Of a stretch of DNA of 64,000 bases, positions 33,672 through 42,731 are shown one piece after another (within the stretch, counting starts at the first letter, position 1; every line of letters starts with the position of its first letter). Below the pieces are notes generated by a model, which was not told where the DNA came from, searched no databases, and saw only the letters and a program-made list of their open reading frames with translations. The stretch is taken from contig NZ_JABWGN010000007.1 in assembly GCF_013363975.1 (NCBI RefSeq), positions 248,001 to 312,000 of the forward strand. Reading direction: 5' to 3'. This stretch comes from Nonomuraea montanisoli (lineage in GTDB: Bacteria; Actinomycetota; Actinomycetes; Streptosporangiales; Streptosporangiaceae). A program made the translations under genes and the position numbers.

Positions 33672-35087
33672 TCAGGTCACGGGAGCCGTGGTGGTGCGGC
33701 GCCGTACGAGGAAGAGGGAGCTGATCCCGGCCAGGACGGCCAGTCCCGCGAGCGCGGCCGCCGTGGACATGGAGGCCGAGGCGTGGCCCTGGAGCGAGAC
33801 GAACAGCGTCCCGACCGTCGAGACCCCGATGACCTGGCCGAGCTGCATGACGGTCAGCAGCGCTCCGCTGGCGTCCGCCGCGTACTCGTCGGCGACCTGC
33901 TCGGTCGCCAGGTTCGTGACGGCCACCTGCACGCCGAGCCCGGCGCCGATGAGCGCGCTCATGGCCGCGTACGGCAGGCCGCCCGCCGCCGCGAGGCCGA
34001 GGCCGACGTACGCCGGCGCGGCCACCACGTACCCGAACGGCACCAGCCGGCGCTGCAGCCGCGCGGGCAGGCGCGGCCAGCCCAGGCCGACCAGCGCGAA
34101 CGCGAGGGCGCACGGCACCAGCATCATGCCGGAGGCCAGCGGCGACAGGTGCAGCTCGCCCTGGAGGTGCAGGGCCGAGGTGAACAGGAACGCGCCCCAG
34201 GTCGCCGGCCCGAACAGCAGGACGCCCAGCCCGGGCCGCATGCCAGGGGCCCGCAGCACCGACGCGTCGACCAGCGGCCGGCCGCCCCGCGCGGTCACCC
34301 AGCGCTCGACCCGGACGAACACCACGAACATCACCACGCTGAGCCCCATGGAGATCCAGCCCCAGAGCGGCCAGCCCAGGTCCCTGCCCAGCACGAGCGG
34401 CACCACGAACAGCAGCACGGCCGCCGACAGGGTCACCAGGCCCGCCGGGTCGAGACCGGCGCGCCGGGCGCCGCCGGCGTCCGGGGGCAGCACCTTGATC
34501 CCCACGACCAGCAGCAGCACGGCGACCGGCACCATCACGAGGAACACGATCCGCCAGCCGGCGCCCAGCCCGAGCAGGACGCCGCCCAGCGCCTGGCCGA
34601 CCACGATGCCGCCGCTGATCACGGCCGACCACAGGCCGAGCGCCCGGCCCCGGGCCGCGCCCTGGTAGTTGCGCTGGATGAGCGTCATCACCTGCGGCAT
34701 CATCAGCGCCGCGCCGGCGCCCTGGGCCAGGCGGGAGGCGACCAGCCACCCGGTCGAGGGCGCGAGGCCCGAGGCGAGCGTGGTGACGGCGAACAGCGCC
34801 AGACCGCTCAGGAAGGCGTTGCGGTAGCCGAACAGGTCGCCGACCCTGGCGCCGGTGATCAACAGGACGGCGTAGACAATGGTGTAGCCGGCCACGATCA
34901 TCTGGAGTCCCGCGCCGGAGGAGTGCAGGTCGGCCCGGATGGTCGGCGTGGCCACGTTGACGATGTTGACGTTGAGGATGGCCAGGAACTGCCCCACCAG
35001 GATGACCGTGAGGAGCAGACCGCCGGCCCTGGTCCTCTCCGGCTGTTGTACGGCCGGAGAAGAGGGGGAAACGGCTGTTTGGGTCAT
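33672..35087 (-). CDS. MFS drug-efflux transporter, DHA2-like (14-TM)
   Basis: A 471-aa polytopic membrane protein. Family motifs: FLAILNVNIVNVATPTI in helix 1 (motif D1-like), GDLFGYRN (motif A), RLAQGAGAALMMPQ (motif B) and GGIVVGQALGGVLLG (motif C, antiporter). Likely a proton-driven exporter of drugs or other small molecules. ATG at 35087. Divergent from an MmyB-like regulator gene with a 9-bp inverted repeat in between, a classical local regulation layout. Confidence 0.92.
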   Translation of the reverse strand: MTQTAVSPSSPAVQQPERTRAGGLLLTVILVGQFLAILNVNIVNVATPTIRADLHSSGAGLQMIVAGYTIVYAVLLITGARVGDLFGYRNAFLSGLALFAVTTLASGLAPSTGWLVASRLAQGAGAALMMPQVMTLIQRNYQGAARGRALGLWSAVISGGIVVGQALGGVLLGLGAGWRIVFLVMVPVAVLLLVVGIKVLPPDAGGARRAGLDPAGLVTLSAAVLLFVVPLVLGRDLGWPLWGWISMGLSVVMFVVFVRVERWVTARGGRPLVDASVLRAPGMRPGLGVLLFGPATWGAFLFTSALHLQGELHLSPLASGMMLVPCALAFALVGLGWPRLPARLQRRLVPFGYVVAAPAYVGLGLAAAGGLPYAAMSALIGAGLGVQVAVTNLATEQVADEYAADASGALLTVMQLGQVIGVSTVGTLFVSLQGHASASMSTAAALAGLAVLAGISSLFLVRRRTTTAPVT

Positions 35088-35110
35088 GGTTCTAGGATGA
35101 GGGCATTCCG

Positions 35111-35143
35111 GTACCAGTAACGAGAGCCTCTTTATACTGGTAC
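35111..35143. promoter_or_regulatory. Inverted repeat between the MFS and regulator genes
   Basis: GTACCAGTA (35111-35119) and TACTGGTAC (35135-35143) form a perfect 9-bp inverted repeat with a 15-bp gap. The right half is followed by a second TACTGG. The centre-to-centre distance of 24 bp is close to two helical turns plus 3 bp. A likely operator for the divergent regulator, possibly overlapping both promoters. Confidence 0.65.
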
Positions 35144-35188
35144 TGGCACCACCTGGATCGTTGTTGCCCGGCGGCCCATAGTGGAGAC

Positions 35189-36022
35189 ATGACGATGGCG
35201 GACATCAAGGAGAGCAAGCGGAGCGACCTCGCGGCGTTCCTGCGCACGAGGCGCGAGCGGATCACGCCCGAGATGGTGCGGCTCGCCCCGGGCCCGCGCA
35301 GGCGCACCCCCGGCCTGCGGCGCGAGGAGGTCGCGCAGCTCGCCGGCGTGGGCGTCACCTGGTACACGTGGCTGGAGCAGGGCCGTCCCATCAACGCCAG
35401 CACCCAGGTGCTCGACTCCATCGCCCGCACGCTCCGGCTCGACAACGCCGAGTGGCAGCACCTCTACCGGCTGGCCGGGCACTCCACGGACGTGCCGAAC
35501 GACGCCAGCACGTGCGTCACCCCGCAGCTCCAGGCCATCCTCGACCAGATCAGCCCGATGCCCGCCTGCCTGGTCAACAGCCGCTCCGACGTGCTCGCCT
35601 GGAACCCCGCCTACGCGGCGCTGTTCCCCGAGGTGGTCGGCGCGCCCGACGGCGAGCGCAACACCCTCTGGCAGAGCTGCATGACCCCCCTGGCCTGCGT
35701 GCTGGTCAACCGTGACAAGGAGCTGGCCCGCGCGGTGGCCGTCTTCCGTGGCGCCTACAGCCGCCACGCCGACGACCCGTGCTGGCGCGACTTCGTGCGC
35801 CGGCTCAGCCGCGAGAGCCCCGAGTTCGCCCGGCTGTGGGCGCGCCAGGACGTGGCCGAGCCGGGACCGCGCGAGAAGACCTTCAAGCACGCCGAGATGG
35901 GCAGGCTCCGCTTCAGCACGGCCAGCTTCAACTCCTCGGCCGCTCCGGAGACCCGCATGGTGGTCTACACCCCGATGGACGACGTCAGCCGCGAGGCCGT
36001 CGCCCGGCTCATGTCCCGCTGA
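35189..36022 (+). CDS. MmyB-like XRE transcriptional regulator
   Basis: A 277-aa protein with an N-terminal helix-turn-helix (FLRTRRERITPEMVRLAP, RTPGLRREEVAQLAGVGVTWYTWLEQG) and a C-terminal MmyB ligand-binding domain of PAS-like fold (MPACLVNSRSDVLAWNPAYAALF), known to bind fatty acids or other hydrophobic ligands in relatives. The divergent MFS gene is the probable target. ATG at 35189 with GTGGAGA upstream. Confidence 0.92.
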   Translation: MTMADIKESKRSDLAAFLRTRRERITPEMVRLAPGPRRRTPGLRREEVAQLAGVGVTWYTWLEQGRPINASTQVLDSIARTLRLDNAEWQHLYRLAGHSTDVPNDASTCVTPQLQAILDQISPMPACLVNSRSDVLAWNPAYAALFPEVVGAPDGERNTLWQSCMTPLACVLVNRDKELARAVAVFRGAYSRHADDPCWRDFVRRLSRESPEFARLWARQDVAEPGPREKTFKHAEMGRLRFSTASFNSSAAPETRMVVYTPMDDVSREAVARLMSR

Positions 36023-36115
36023 CCCAGGTCTTCTCCGCCCGACCGGCGCGCGCCGGTCCGTCGCCCATGGCATGCTCATTGGCTGAATGTCAGGATCAAG
36101 CAGAAGTGGCGACAA

Positions 36116-37207
36116 ATGAGACTCCCCCGTCGTGCCGCCGCGGCCGTGGCCGTCGCCGCAGCCCTCACCGCCTCCGCCGCGTGCGCCGCGTCGGAGCCCG
36201 ACCCCCGGCCGAGCGCCCAGCGCAAGCAGGCCCTGGACAAGCCCGCGGCGGCTGACTCCACGCCGTCCGCCGAACGCCGGCCGTTCACCATCTCCTTCGG
36301 CGGTGACGTCCACTTCGAGGGAGTGCTGCGCAACCGGCTCAACGACCCGCGCACCGCGCTCGGGCCGATCGCGCCCGTGCTGCGCAAGGCCGACCTGACC
36401 ATGGTCAACCTGGAGACGGCCATCACGACGGGCGGCACCCCGGCGCCGGGCAAGCAGTTCACCTTCCGCGCGCCCGCCAGCGCCTTCACCGCGCTCAAGG
36501 CCGCCGGGGTGGACGTGGTCTCCATGGCCAACAACCACGGCATGGACTACATGGAGAGCGGACTGGCCGACTCGCTGGCCGCCATCAAGAAGTCGAAGTT
36601 CCCCGTGGTGGGCATCGGGGCGAACGACACCGAGGCGTACCGGCCGTTCCGCAGGGTGGTCAACGGCAACCGCGTGTCGATCATCGGGGCCACGCAGGTG
36701 CTCGACGCCGAGTTCGTCAACTCCTGGACGGCCACGCCGGGCAAGGGCGGCCTCGCCTCGGCCAAGAACGAGGACCGCCTGCTGCGGGCCGTACGGCAGG
36801 CGCGCAAGAACTCCGACACCGTGATCGTCCACCTGCACTGGGGCACCGAGATGCAGAAGTGCCCCAACCCGGCGCAGCTCTCGCTGGCCCCCAAGCTCGT
36901 CAAGGCGGGCGCGGACGTGGTGGTCGGCGGCCACGCGCACATCCTGCTCGGCGCCGGTTACCTGGACAACTCGTACATCAGCTACGGCCTGGGCAACTTC
37001 GTCTTCTACAACTCCAACCCGGCCACGACCGGCCGGACCGGGGTGCTGACGCTCACCATCGACGGCCGCAAGGTGCTCAAGGACCAGTGGACCCCGGCGA
37101 CCATCCAGGGCGGCGTCCCGGTGCCGATGGCCGGCTCCGCCAGGACCCAGGCGGTGGCCGACTGGCGGGCGCTGCGCTCCTGCACGGGCCTGTCCACCAA
37201 GCCCTGA
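36116..37207 (+). CDS. CapA/PgsA-family lipoprotein, metallophosphatase-like fold
   Basis: A 363-aa exported protein: basic start, hydrophobic stretch and SAAC at about residue 22 as a probable though not ideal lipobox, then a Pro/Ala-rich linker. The CapA domain has TISFGGDVHFEG, MVNLETAITTGG, VVSMANNHGMDY, VIVHLHWGTE and VVGGHAHI, all metal-site motifs of the family. In Bacillus CapA/PgsA takes part in poly-gamma-glutamate synthesis; in actinomycetes the substrate is unknown, and no capB/capC is nearby. Confidence 0.88.
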   Translation: MRLPRRAAAAVAVAAALTASAACAASEPDPRPSAQRKQALDKPAAADSTPSAERRPFTISFGGDVHFEGVLRNRLNDPRTALGPIAPVLRKADLTMVNLETAITTGGTPAPGKQFTFRAPASAFTALKAAGVDVVSMANNHGMDYMESGLADSLAAIKKSKFPVVGIGANDTEAYRPFRRVVNGNRVSIIGATQVLDAEFVNSWTATPGKGGLASAKNEDRLLRAVRQARKNSDTVIVHLHWGTEMQKCPNPAQLSLAPKLVKAGADVVVGGHAHILLGAGYLDNSYISYGLGNFVFYNSNPATTGRTGVLTLTIDGRKVLKDQWTPATIQGGVPVPMAGSARTQAVADWRALRSCTGLSTKP

Positions 37208-37286
37208 CAGTCCGCCGAGCGGTTTGCCCGCCGTACCACCGGTCAAGTCCCTTACGTCGGGACCCGTCGACGTGGAGGAGGCCGCG

Positions 37287-39074
37287 ATGCGGTGGGTGGA
37301 GTCCGGTGACGTGCGGCTGTGGCTCGCGGAGGAGGGCGACCCGGCCCGCCCGACGATCCTGCTCGTCCACGGCTACCCCGACACCCACCGCGTCTGGGAC
37401 GAGGTGGCCGGGCTGCTGCGCGACCGCTTCCACGTGGCGCGCTACGACGTGCGCGGCGCGGGCCGCTCCACCGAGCCGGCCGACCACACCGGCTACACGT
37501 TCGACCACCTGGCGGGCGACCTGTCGGCGGTGCTCGACGCGCTCGGCAAGCCCGCCGTCCATCTCGTCGGCCACGACTGGGGCTCGCTCCAGTGCTGGGA
37601 CGCGGTGACCAGGCCCGGCATACGGGAACGGGTGGCGTCCCTCACCAGCTTCGGCGGCCCGGGACTGGCCCAGGCGCACCGGTTCATGCGCGAGGGCAGC
37701 CGTGGAGAGGTCGCCGGGCAGCGCGCGCGATCCTGGTACATCGGCGTCTTCCACGCCCCGGTCCTTCCGGAGGCGGCGTGGCGGACGTTCATGCCGGCGA
37801 TGCTGGAGCGCAGCATGCGGGCGCGCGACGGCGTCGAGCCGCGCCCCGGCCACCCCGCCGACACGCTGGCCCGCGACGGGATCAACGGGCTGTGGATGTA
37901 CCGGCTCAACACCAGCGCCGGGCTGCGGCCCCGCCACACGGGCGAGCGGGGCGACCCGGTGGTGGACGTGCCGGTGCAGCTCATCGAGGCGACCCGCGAC
38001 CCGTTCGTCTCCCCGGCGCTGCTGGCCTCGCTCGGGCGGTGGGCGCCGAGGTTCTGGCATCGCAGGGTCGTGGCGGGGCACTGGGCGCAGCGCGGCCGGC
38101 CGGACGTGGTCGCCAGGATGATCGCCGAGTTCGCGGACCACGTGGACGGCGCCGAGCCGTCACCCGGGCTCCGCCGCGCACGCCGGGTCGCCGGCTCCTC
38201 CGCGAGACAGGGACCGGAGTCGGGGAGGGCGTTCGAGGGGGAACTGGTGGTCGTCACCGGCGCAGGCAGCGGCATCGGCCGCGCCACCGCGCGGGCCTTC
38301 GCCGCGCACGGCGCCGAGGTCGTCTGCGCCGACATCGACGAGCCCGCCGCCGTCCGCACGGTCGAGGGCATCATCAAGGACCTCGGCGGCGCCGCCCACG
38401 CCGAGCAGGTGGATGTCGCCGACGCCGCCCGCATGGAGGACTTCGCCCAGCGCGTACGGGCCGAGTACGGCGTGCCGGACATCGTGGTCAACAACGCCGG
38501 AGCGCTGGTGGCCGGCGCCTTCCTGGACCACTCCGTGGAGGACTGGCGACGCATGATCGACGTCAACCTGTGGGGCGTGGTCCACGGGTGCCGGCTGTTC
38601 GCGGCGCAGATGGTCGAACGCGGCGAAGGCGGCCACATCGTCAACATCGCCTCGCTGGCCGCCTTCACCCCCTCGGCGCTGCTGCCCGCGTACTCCACGA
38701 CCAAGGCGGGCGTGAAGACGCTCAGCGAATGCCTGCGCGCCGAGGTGGCCGGGCAGGGCATCGGCGTCAGCGCGATCTGCCCCGGTTTCGTGTCCACCGG
38801 GATCGCCCGCCACGCCACGTACATGGGCGCCGACCTGCGCGAGGTGTCGGTGGCGGCGCTGGAGCGGCGCGGCTATCCGCCGGAGCGCGTCGCCGCGCAC
38901 ATCCTCCGGGCGGTCCACCGCGACCAGGCCGTCGTCCCGGTCAACGCCGAGGGCAAGCTCGGGTACGCGATGTCGCGCCTGTCACCGGGTGCCACGCGCG
39001 GGCTGGCCCGCCTGTCGAGGGCCGCCCTGCGCCTGGGCCGACCCCGCCCGCACGGAACCGGCTCGCGGACCTGA
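37287..39074 (+). CDS. Epoxide hydrolase-like / SDR fusion protein (EphD type)
   Basis: A 595-aa two-domain enzyme. Residues 1 to about 285 are an alpha/beta hydrolase with HGYPDTHR (oxyanion HGxP), nucleophile GHDWGS (Asp, as in epoxide hydrolases) and catalytic His in VVAGHWAQ. Residues about 325-575 are an SDR with TGAGSGIGR, NNAG, IASLAA and YSTTK. The same order occurs in mycobacterial EphD, which has been linked to mycolic acid metabolism; a lipid or xenobiotic epoxide substrate is likely here. ATG at 37287 has GGAGGAGG upstream. A TetR gene follows on the same strand after 42 bp. Confidence 0.9.
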   Translation: MRWVESGDVRLWLAEEGDPARPTILLVHGYPDTHRVWDEVAGLLRDRFHVARYDVRGAGRSTEPADHTGYTFDHLAGDLSAVLDALGKPAVHLVGHDWGSLQCWDAVTRPGIRERVASLTSFGGPGLAQAHRFMREGSRGEVAGQRARSWYIGVFHAPVLPEAAWRTFMPAMLERSMRARDGVEPRPGHPADTLARDGINGLWMYRLNTSAGLRPRHTGERGDPVVDVPVQLIEATRDPFVSPALLASLGRWAPRFWHRRVVAGHWAQRGRPDVVARMIAEFADHVDGAEPSPGLRRARRVAGSSARQGPESGRAFEGELVVVTGAGSGIGRATARAFAAHGAEVVCADIDEPAAVRTVEGIIKDLGGAAHAEQVDVADAARMEDFAQRVRAEYGVPDIVVNNAGALVAGAFLDHSVEDWRRMIDVNLWGVVHGCRLFAAQMVERGEGGHIVNIASLAAFTPSALLPAYSTTKAGVKTLSECLRAEVAGQGIGVSAICPGFVSTGIARHATYMGADLREVSVAALERRGYPPERVAAHILRAVHRDQAVVPVNAEGKLGYAMSRLSPGATRGLARLSRAALRLGRPRPHGTGSRT

Positions 39075-39116
39075 GAAATCCGCTGATTGCCAGATAACGA
39101 TCGTGGTCTTCGGGGG

Positions 39117-39797
39117 ATGATGGAACGCGTGCTGTCACCCCAGATGGACGATCAGTGCGTGCCGCCGCAGCCGTTACGGCGGCGTCCCGCGCAGCGCCGC
39201 AGCGCACGCCGGGTCGAGCGGATGCTCGACGCCTGCGCCGAGCTGCTCGACGAGATCGGCTACGAGTCGCTCTCCACCACCCGCATCGCCGACCGGGCCG
39301 GCGTCGCGATCGGGTCGGTCTACCAGTTCTTCCCCGACAAGCGGGCCATCACCCAGGAACTGACCCGGCGCAACGTCGAGCTGTTCGTCTCCCGGGTGGG
39401 CCGCAGGTTCATGGAGGAGGACTACGTCGGCTGGTGGGAGGCCGTCGATGCGATCATCGACGAGTACGTCGACATGCACCGGACCGTTCCGGGCTTCAGG
39501 AGCCTGCACTTCGGCGACGTGGTCGACCTCAACCTCCTCGACTCCGACTCCGACAACAACACGGTGATCGCCGGGCGGCTGCGCGGTCTGCTGCTGCAGG
39601 AGTTCGGCCTGGCCGACAGCCACGAGCTGGACATCGCCGTCCTAGTGGCGGTCGAGGCGGGGGACGCGGTGCTCAAGCTCGCCTTCCGCCGCGACCCGCA
39701 CGGCGAGCCGGAGGTCATCGCGGCGGCCAAGCAGCTCATCCGGGGCTTCCTGTCCCGCCAGCTCCGCTCCTGGGCCACGCAGACGGCTCGGCCATGA
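39117..39797 (+). CDS. TetR-family regulator
   Basis: A 226-aa protein (ATG at 39117; a second ATG follows directly, and the frame is open from a TTG at 39087). HTH near residues 35-80: MLDACAELLDEIGYESLSTTRIADRAGVAIGSVYQFFPDKRAI. The C-terminal half is a typical all-helical ligand domain. Likely regulates the hydrolase-SDR gene upstream or the reductase beyond. Its 3' end abuts a broken monooxygenase gene on the other strand. Confidence 0.9.
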   Translation: MMERVLSPQMDDQCVPPQPLRRRPAQRRSARRVERMLDACAELLDEIGYESLSTTRIADRAGVAIGSVYQFFPDKRAITQELTRRNVELFVSRVGRRFMEEDYVGWWEAVDAIIDEYVDMHRTVPGFRSLHFGDVVDLNLLDSDSDNNTVIAGRLRGLLLQEFGLADSHELDIAVLVAVEAGDAVLKLAFRRDPHGEPEVIAAAKQLIRGFLSRQLRSWATQTARP

Positions 39798-40055
39798 AGG
39801 CGCGCAGCAGCGGGGTCGCGTTGTGCCGGTCGAGGTCCTCCTGCGAGCGCCAGACCGCATAGAGGAAGAACCGGCCGTCCTCCTGCTCGTGCAGGTGGTA
39901 CTGGAGGCTGCCCGCGTGCTCACGGGACGGCCCGACGAGGTCGAGCAGGAGCGTGCGGAGCGCGTCGGCGTGCCCGTGCCTGGGGGTCAGGAATCCGTGG
40001 AGCGAGACGGGGCCTGCGTCGTCGATGTCGTGTCCGGCGTCGATGTCGTCGTCAT
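39736..40055 (-). pseudogene. Broken antibiotic-biosynthesis-type monooxygenase (putative quinol monooxygenase)
   Basis: The minus frame between about 40051 and 39790 translates to a well-conserved ABM-domain protein core: VSLHGFLTP, LLLDLVGPSREHAG, LQYHLHEQEDGRFFLY, VWRSQEDLDRHNATPLLRAF. But this frame has no ATG, GTG or TTG: going upstream it hits TAA directly. An ATG at 40055 is one frame off and runs into TGA after 22 codons. The C-terminal part of the domain is also missing: homology stops at the TetR 3' end. The 5' part carries repeated GACATCGACG words, which could explain a slippage frameshift. A sequencing error would be an alternative for the 5' lesion only. Confidence 0.65.
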
Positions 40056-40115
40056 GCCACGGACGTTAGGACGTGACATCGATGTGAGCCGCAAGCCGCT
40101 CGCCTGTGCAGTGGG

Positions 40116-41102
40116 TCACACGTTGGACTCCCCGCCGACCAGCAGCAGCGACTTGCCCACCGTGGCGCGTGCGGCCAGGGCGCGGTGGGCGTCGGCCGCC
40201 CGCTCCAGGGGGTAGGTGGCGCCGATCGCCGGCCGGAGCCGTCCCTCGGCGGCCCGTTCCAGCGCCAGGACCATCAGCTCGCGCACGGTCTCCTGGTCCG
40301 GCGGGCCGTCCAGGAGCGGGGCCATCACGCGGATGCCGCGGCGCGCGGCCTCCTCCGGGTCCGGGGCGGCGAAGTCGTCCGTGGCGCCGTACGTGACGAA
40401 CCTGCCGCCGTCGGACACGGCGTCCAGCGCGGCCGTGCCGAGCGCGCCGCCCGCGCCGTCGTAGACCAGCGCGGCGCCGCCGCCGGTCGCCTCGCGCACC
40501 CGCTCGACCCAGTCGGGGCGCGAGTAGTCGACGACGGCCTCCGCGCCCAGCTCGCGGGCCAGGGCCAGCTTGGTCTCGCTGGACGCTGCGGCCACCACCC
40601 GGGCGCCCGCGCCGACGGACAGTTGCACCAGCAGCGATCCGGCGCCACCGGCCGCCGCCGAGACCAGCACCCATTCCCCCTTCTCCGGCGCGCCCAGGCG
40701 GTCCATCCTGAGCGCGGTCACACCGTCGTGGACGAGCGCCGCGGCCGTCTCGACGGCCAGACCGTCCGGCACCGGCGTGATCTCCTCGACGCCCGCGACG
40801 ACCCGCTCGGCGTAGCCGGAGCTGGTGCCGGTCCGCACGACCACGTGCCGGCCCCGCCACGCCGGGTCCACGCCCTCTCCGGTCTCCAGCACCTCGCCCG
40901 CTCCGCCGCCGCCCGGCACGTACGGCAGCGTCCGCGGGAAGAACTCCTGGCCCCAGCCGCCGCGCAGCCGCGTGTCGAGGAAGATGACGTCCGCCGCGGC
41001 CATGCCGACGACGACCTGGCCGGGGCCGGGCGTCGGGTCGGGCAGCTCGACGGGGGACAGGACCTCGGGATCGCCGAACACGGCCACCTGAATCGCGCGC
41101 AT
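40116..41102 (-). CDS. Zinc-type (MDR) NADPH:quinone reductase-like enzyme
   Basis: A 328-aa medium-chain dehydrogenase/reductase of the quinone reductase branch, without a structural or catalytic zinc set. Segments: PYVPGGGGAGEVLETGEG, cofactor loop VSAAAGGAGSLLVQL, and a late YPLERAADAHRAL. Expected to use NADPH to reduce quinones or enones. The ATG at 41102 gives the usual N-terminus (MRAIQVAVFGDPEVL); the frame continues 22 codons upstream without support. Confidence 0.9.
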   Translation of the reverse strand: MRAIQVAVFGDPEVLSPVELPDPTPGPGQVVVGMAAADVIFLDTRLRGGWGQEFFPRTLPYVPGGGGAGEVLETGEGVDPAWRGRHVVVRTGTSSGYAERVVAGVEEITPVPDGLAVETAAALVHDGVTALRMDRLGAPEKGEWVLVSAAAGGAGSLLVQLSVGAGARVVAAASSETKLALARELGAEAVVDYSRPDWVERVREATGGGAALVYDGAGGALGTAALDAVSDGGRFVTYGATDDFAAPDPEEAARRGIRVMAPLLDGPPDQETVRELMVLALERAAEGRLRPAIGATYPLERAADAHRALAARATVGKSLLLVGGESNV

Positions 41103-41200
41103 GGGAAGCACCTCTGCTGTGGGACGATGTCCCGGCCAGTCTTCAACCTGAAGATTGGTTGAGGTCAAGGCGGCGCGTGTGCGGCGCGTGTGCGGGGCGG

Positions 41201-41956
41201 TCAGCGGTCCCAGCGCAGGCGGTCGATGAGCTGGGGGAGCCAGCCGAACGGGTCCGTGGTGGCGGGCCGGTGCGCCTGGGCGCCCGTCGCGCCGTCGCCG
41301 GTCGTCCGCCCGAGGGCGGCGGGAGGCTGGGCGTCACGGGCCTGGGGGACCTCTGGGCGGGCGTCACGAGCCTCGGGGGCCTGTGGATGGGCGTCGCGGG
41401 CCTCGGGGGCCTGTGGACGGGCCTCGGGGGGCTGTGGACGGGCTTCGCGTTTCTGGGGGACCTGTGGGCGGGCCTCAGGGGCCGGCGGGCGGGCCTCGCT
41501 CTGCTCGCCGGGGGCGAGGAGGCGGTCGCCGCGCTCCTGTGGCGCCGGCGGGACCCCCTGGGCTTCATGGGGCGCCGGTGGGCCCGCCTGCGCTTCATGG
41601 GCGCCGGGCGGGCGGGCGATGCGTTCGCGGGCCGCCGGTGGCCGCGCCTCCCGGTCGCGGGTCCGGCCCACGGGGGCGGGCGCCTTGCCGTTCTCGCGGA
41701 CGCCGTTCTCGCGGGCGCCAGGCTGCCGGGCGCCGGGGGTCTGGACGCCGCAGGGCGCCGGGTACGCCACCGGCCACGCCTGCCGGTCCTCGCGAGCCTC
41801 CCGGGAACGCAGCCGCGTCTCGATCGCGTGGAGTTGGCGCTCGGCCGATTCCACCGCTTCCAGTCGTCCGGAAAGGTATCCGGCCGTACCCGGAACCAGG
41901 ACCGAAAAGGCGACGGCACAGGCGAGAGTGAAGGTCATCTGCTTGGACGTGCCCAT
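41201..41956 (-). CDS. Membrane-anchored Pro/Ala/Arg-rich repeat protein
   Basis: A 251-aa protein: ATG at 41956 with GGAGGGG upstream, one N-terminal hydrophobic segment (MTFTLACAVAFSVLVPGTAGYL), a short coiled-coil-like stretch (EAVESAERQLHAIETRLRSRE), then a long disordered region with tandem 10-11 residue units such as PEARDAHPQA and PEARPQA, ending DPFGWLPQLIDRLRWDR. No known domain. The repeat part likely forms a flexible extracytoplasmic stalk or tail. Neighbours do not suggest a role. Confidence 0.65.
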   Translation of the reverse strand: MGTSKQMTFTLACAVAFSVLVPGTAGYLSGRLEAVESAERQLHAIETRLRSREAREDRQAWPVAYPAPCGVQTPGARQPGARENGVRENGKAPAPVGRTRDREARPPAARERIARPPGAHEAQAGPPAPHEAQGVPPAPQERGDRLLAPGEQSEARPPAPEARPQVPQKREARPQPPEARPQAPEARDAHPQAPEARDARPEVPQARDAQPPAALGRTTGDGATGAQAHRPATTDPFGWLPQLIDRLRWDR

Positions 41957-42120
41957 CGCAGCCCCTCCCGCTCGCCGGTGCGCGCGACGGCTATATGCCC
42001 TACGGCCTGCGAAGACACGCCGGAAGCGGGCATCCTTTGACATGACCTTGCCAAAGTCGTGCCGGATCGGCGATGTGCATTGCCGGGGCAAACCGGCAAG
42101 GGGCTCGGTAGTCTCGCGGT

Positions 42121-42651
42121 GTGGCGCATGTGACCCGTGAGCACCTTGATCGCCTGCTTGAGCAGGCCCTGCTGGCCGACGACCACAGCTCCCTGGCCAG
42201 GCGGCTGTACGACGTCGCGCTCGGCTATTCCTCGGGCGACGTCTCCAGGGCGTCGATCCTGGTCCTGGCGGCCGAGGAATGGCGCGCGGCCGGGCAGCCC
42301 GCCCGGGCTCTGGAGTGCTTCCAGCGCGCGGTGGAGGACGGCGGTGAGTCGCTCGTCGACCCGCGCGCCGGCATCGCCGACACGCTCTTCGAGCTCGACC
42401 GTCCGGAGGAGGCGAGGGAGGTCATCGAGACCATCCGCGCCGAGGGCGGCATCACCACGGCGACGTCCCACACGATCGCCGAGACGCTCGTCGCGTACGG
42501 CGACCTGCGGAGCGGGCTCGAATGGGTGACCCAGGCCGTGCTCGCCAGCGACGAGGACGACCCGGAGCACGACGCGCTGCTGCGCACGCGTTACCGCATC
42601 CGGGTCGACCTGGGCCTGCCCGAGGACGAGCTCGACGCCCTGGTCTCCTGA
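42121..42651 (+). CDS. TPR-like small protein
   Basis: A 176-aa all-helical protein with TPR-like pairs: AAEEWRAAGQPARALECFQRAVED and IADTLFELDRPEEAREVIETIRAEGG. GTG start at 42121. No enzyme motif or signal peptide. Probably a protein-interaction scaffold; family otherwise not recognised. Confidence 0.75.
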   Translation: MAHVTREHLDRLLEQALLADDHSSLARRLYDVALGYSSGDVSRASILVLAAEEWRAAGQPARALECFQRAVEDGGESLVDPRAGIADTLFELDRPEEAREVIETIRAEGGITTATSHTIAETLVAYGDLRSGLEWVTQAVLASDEDDPEHDALLRTRYRIRVDLGLPEDELDALVS

Positions 42652-42731
42652 GGCGGGCACTCCCGCCCCAGGAGCCGGAGCAGGGGACGCCCTGACGGGC
42701 GCGCCCCGCCGTCGTCATGCCCGCGTCACGG

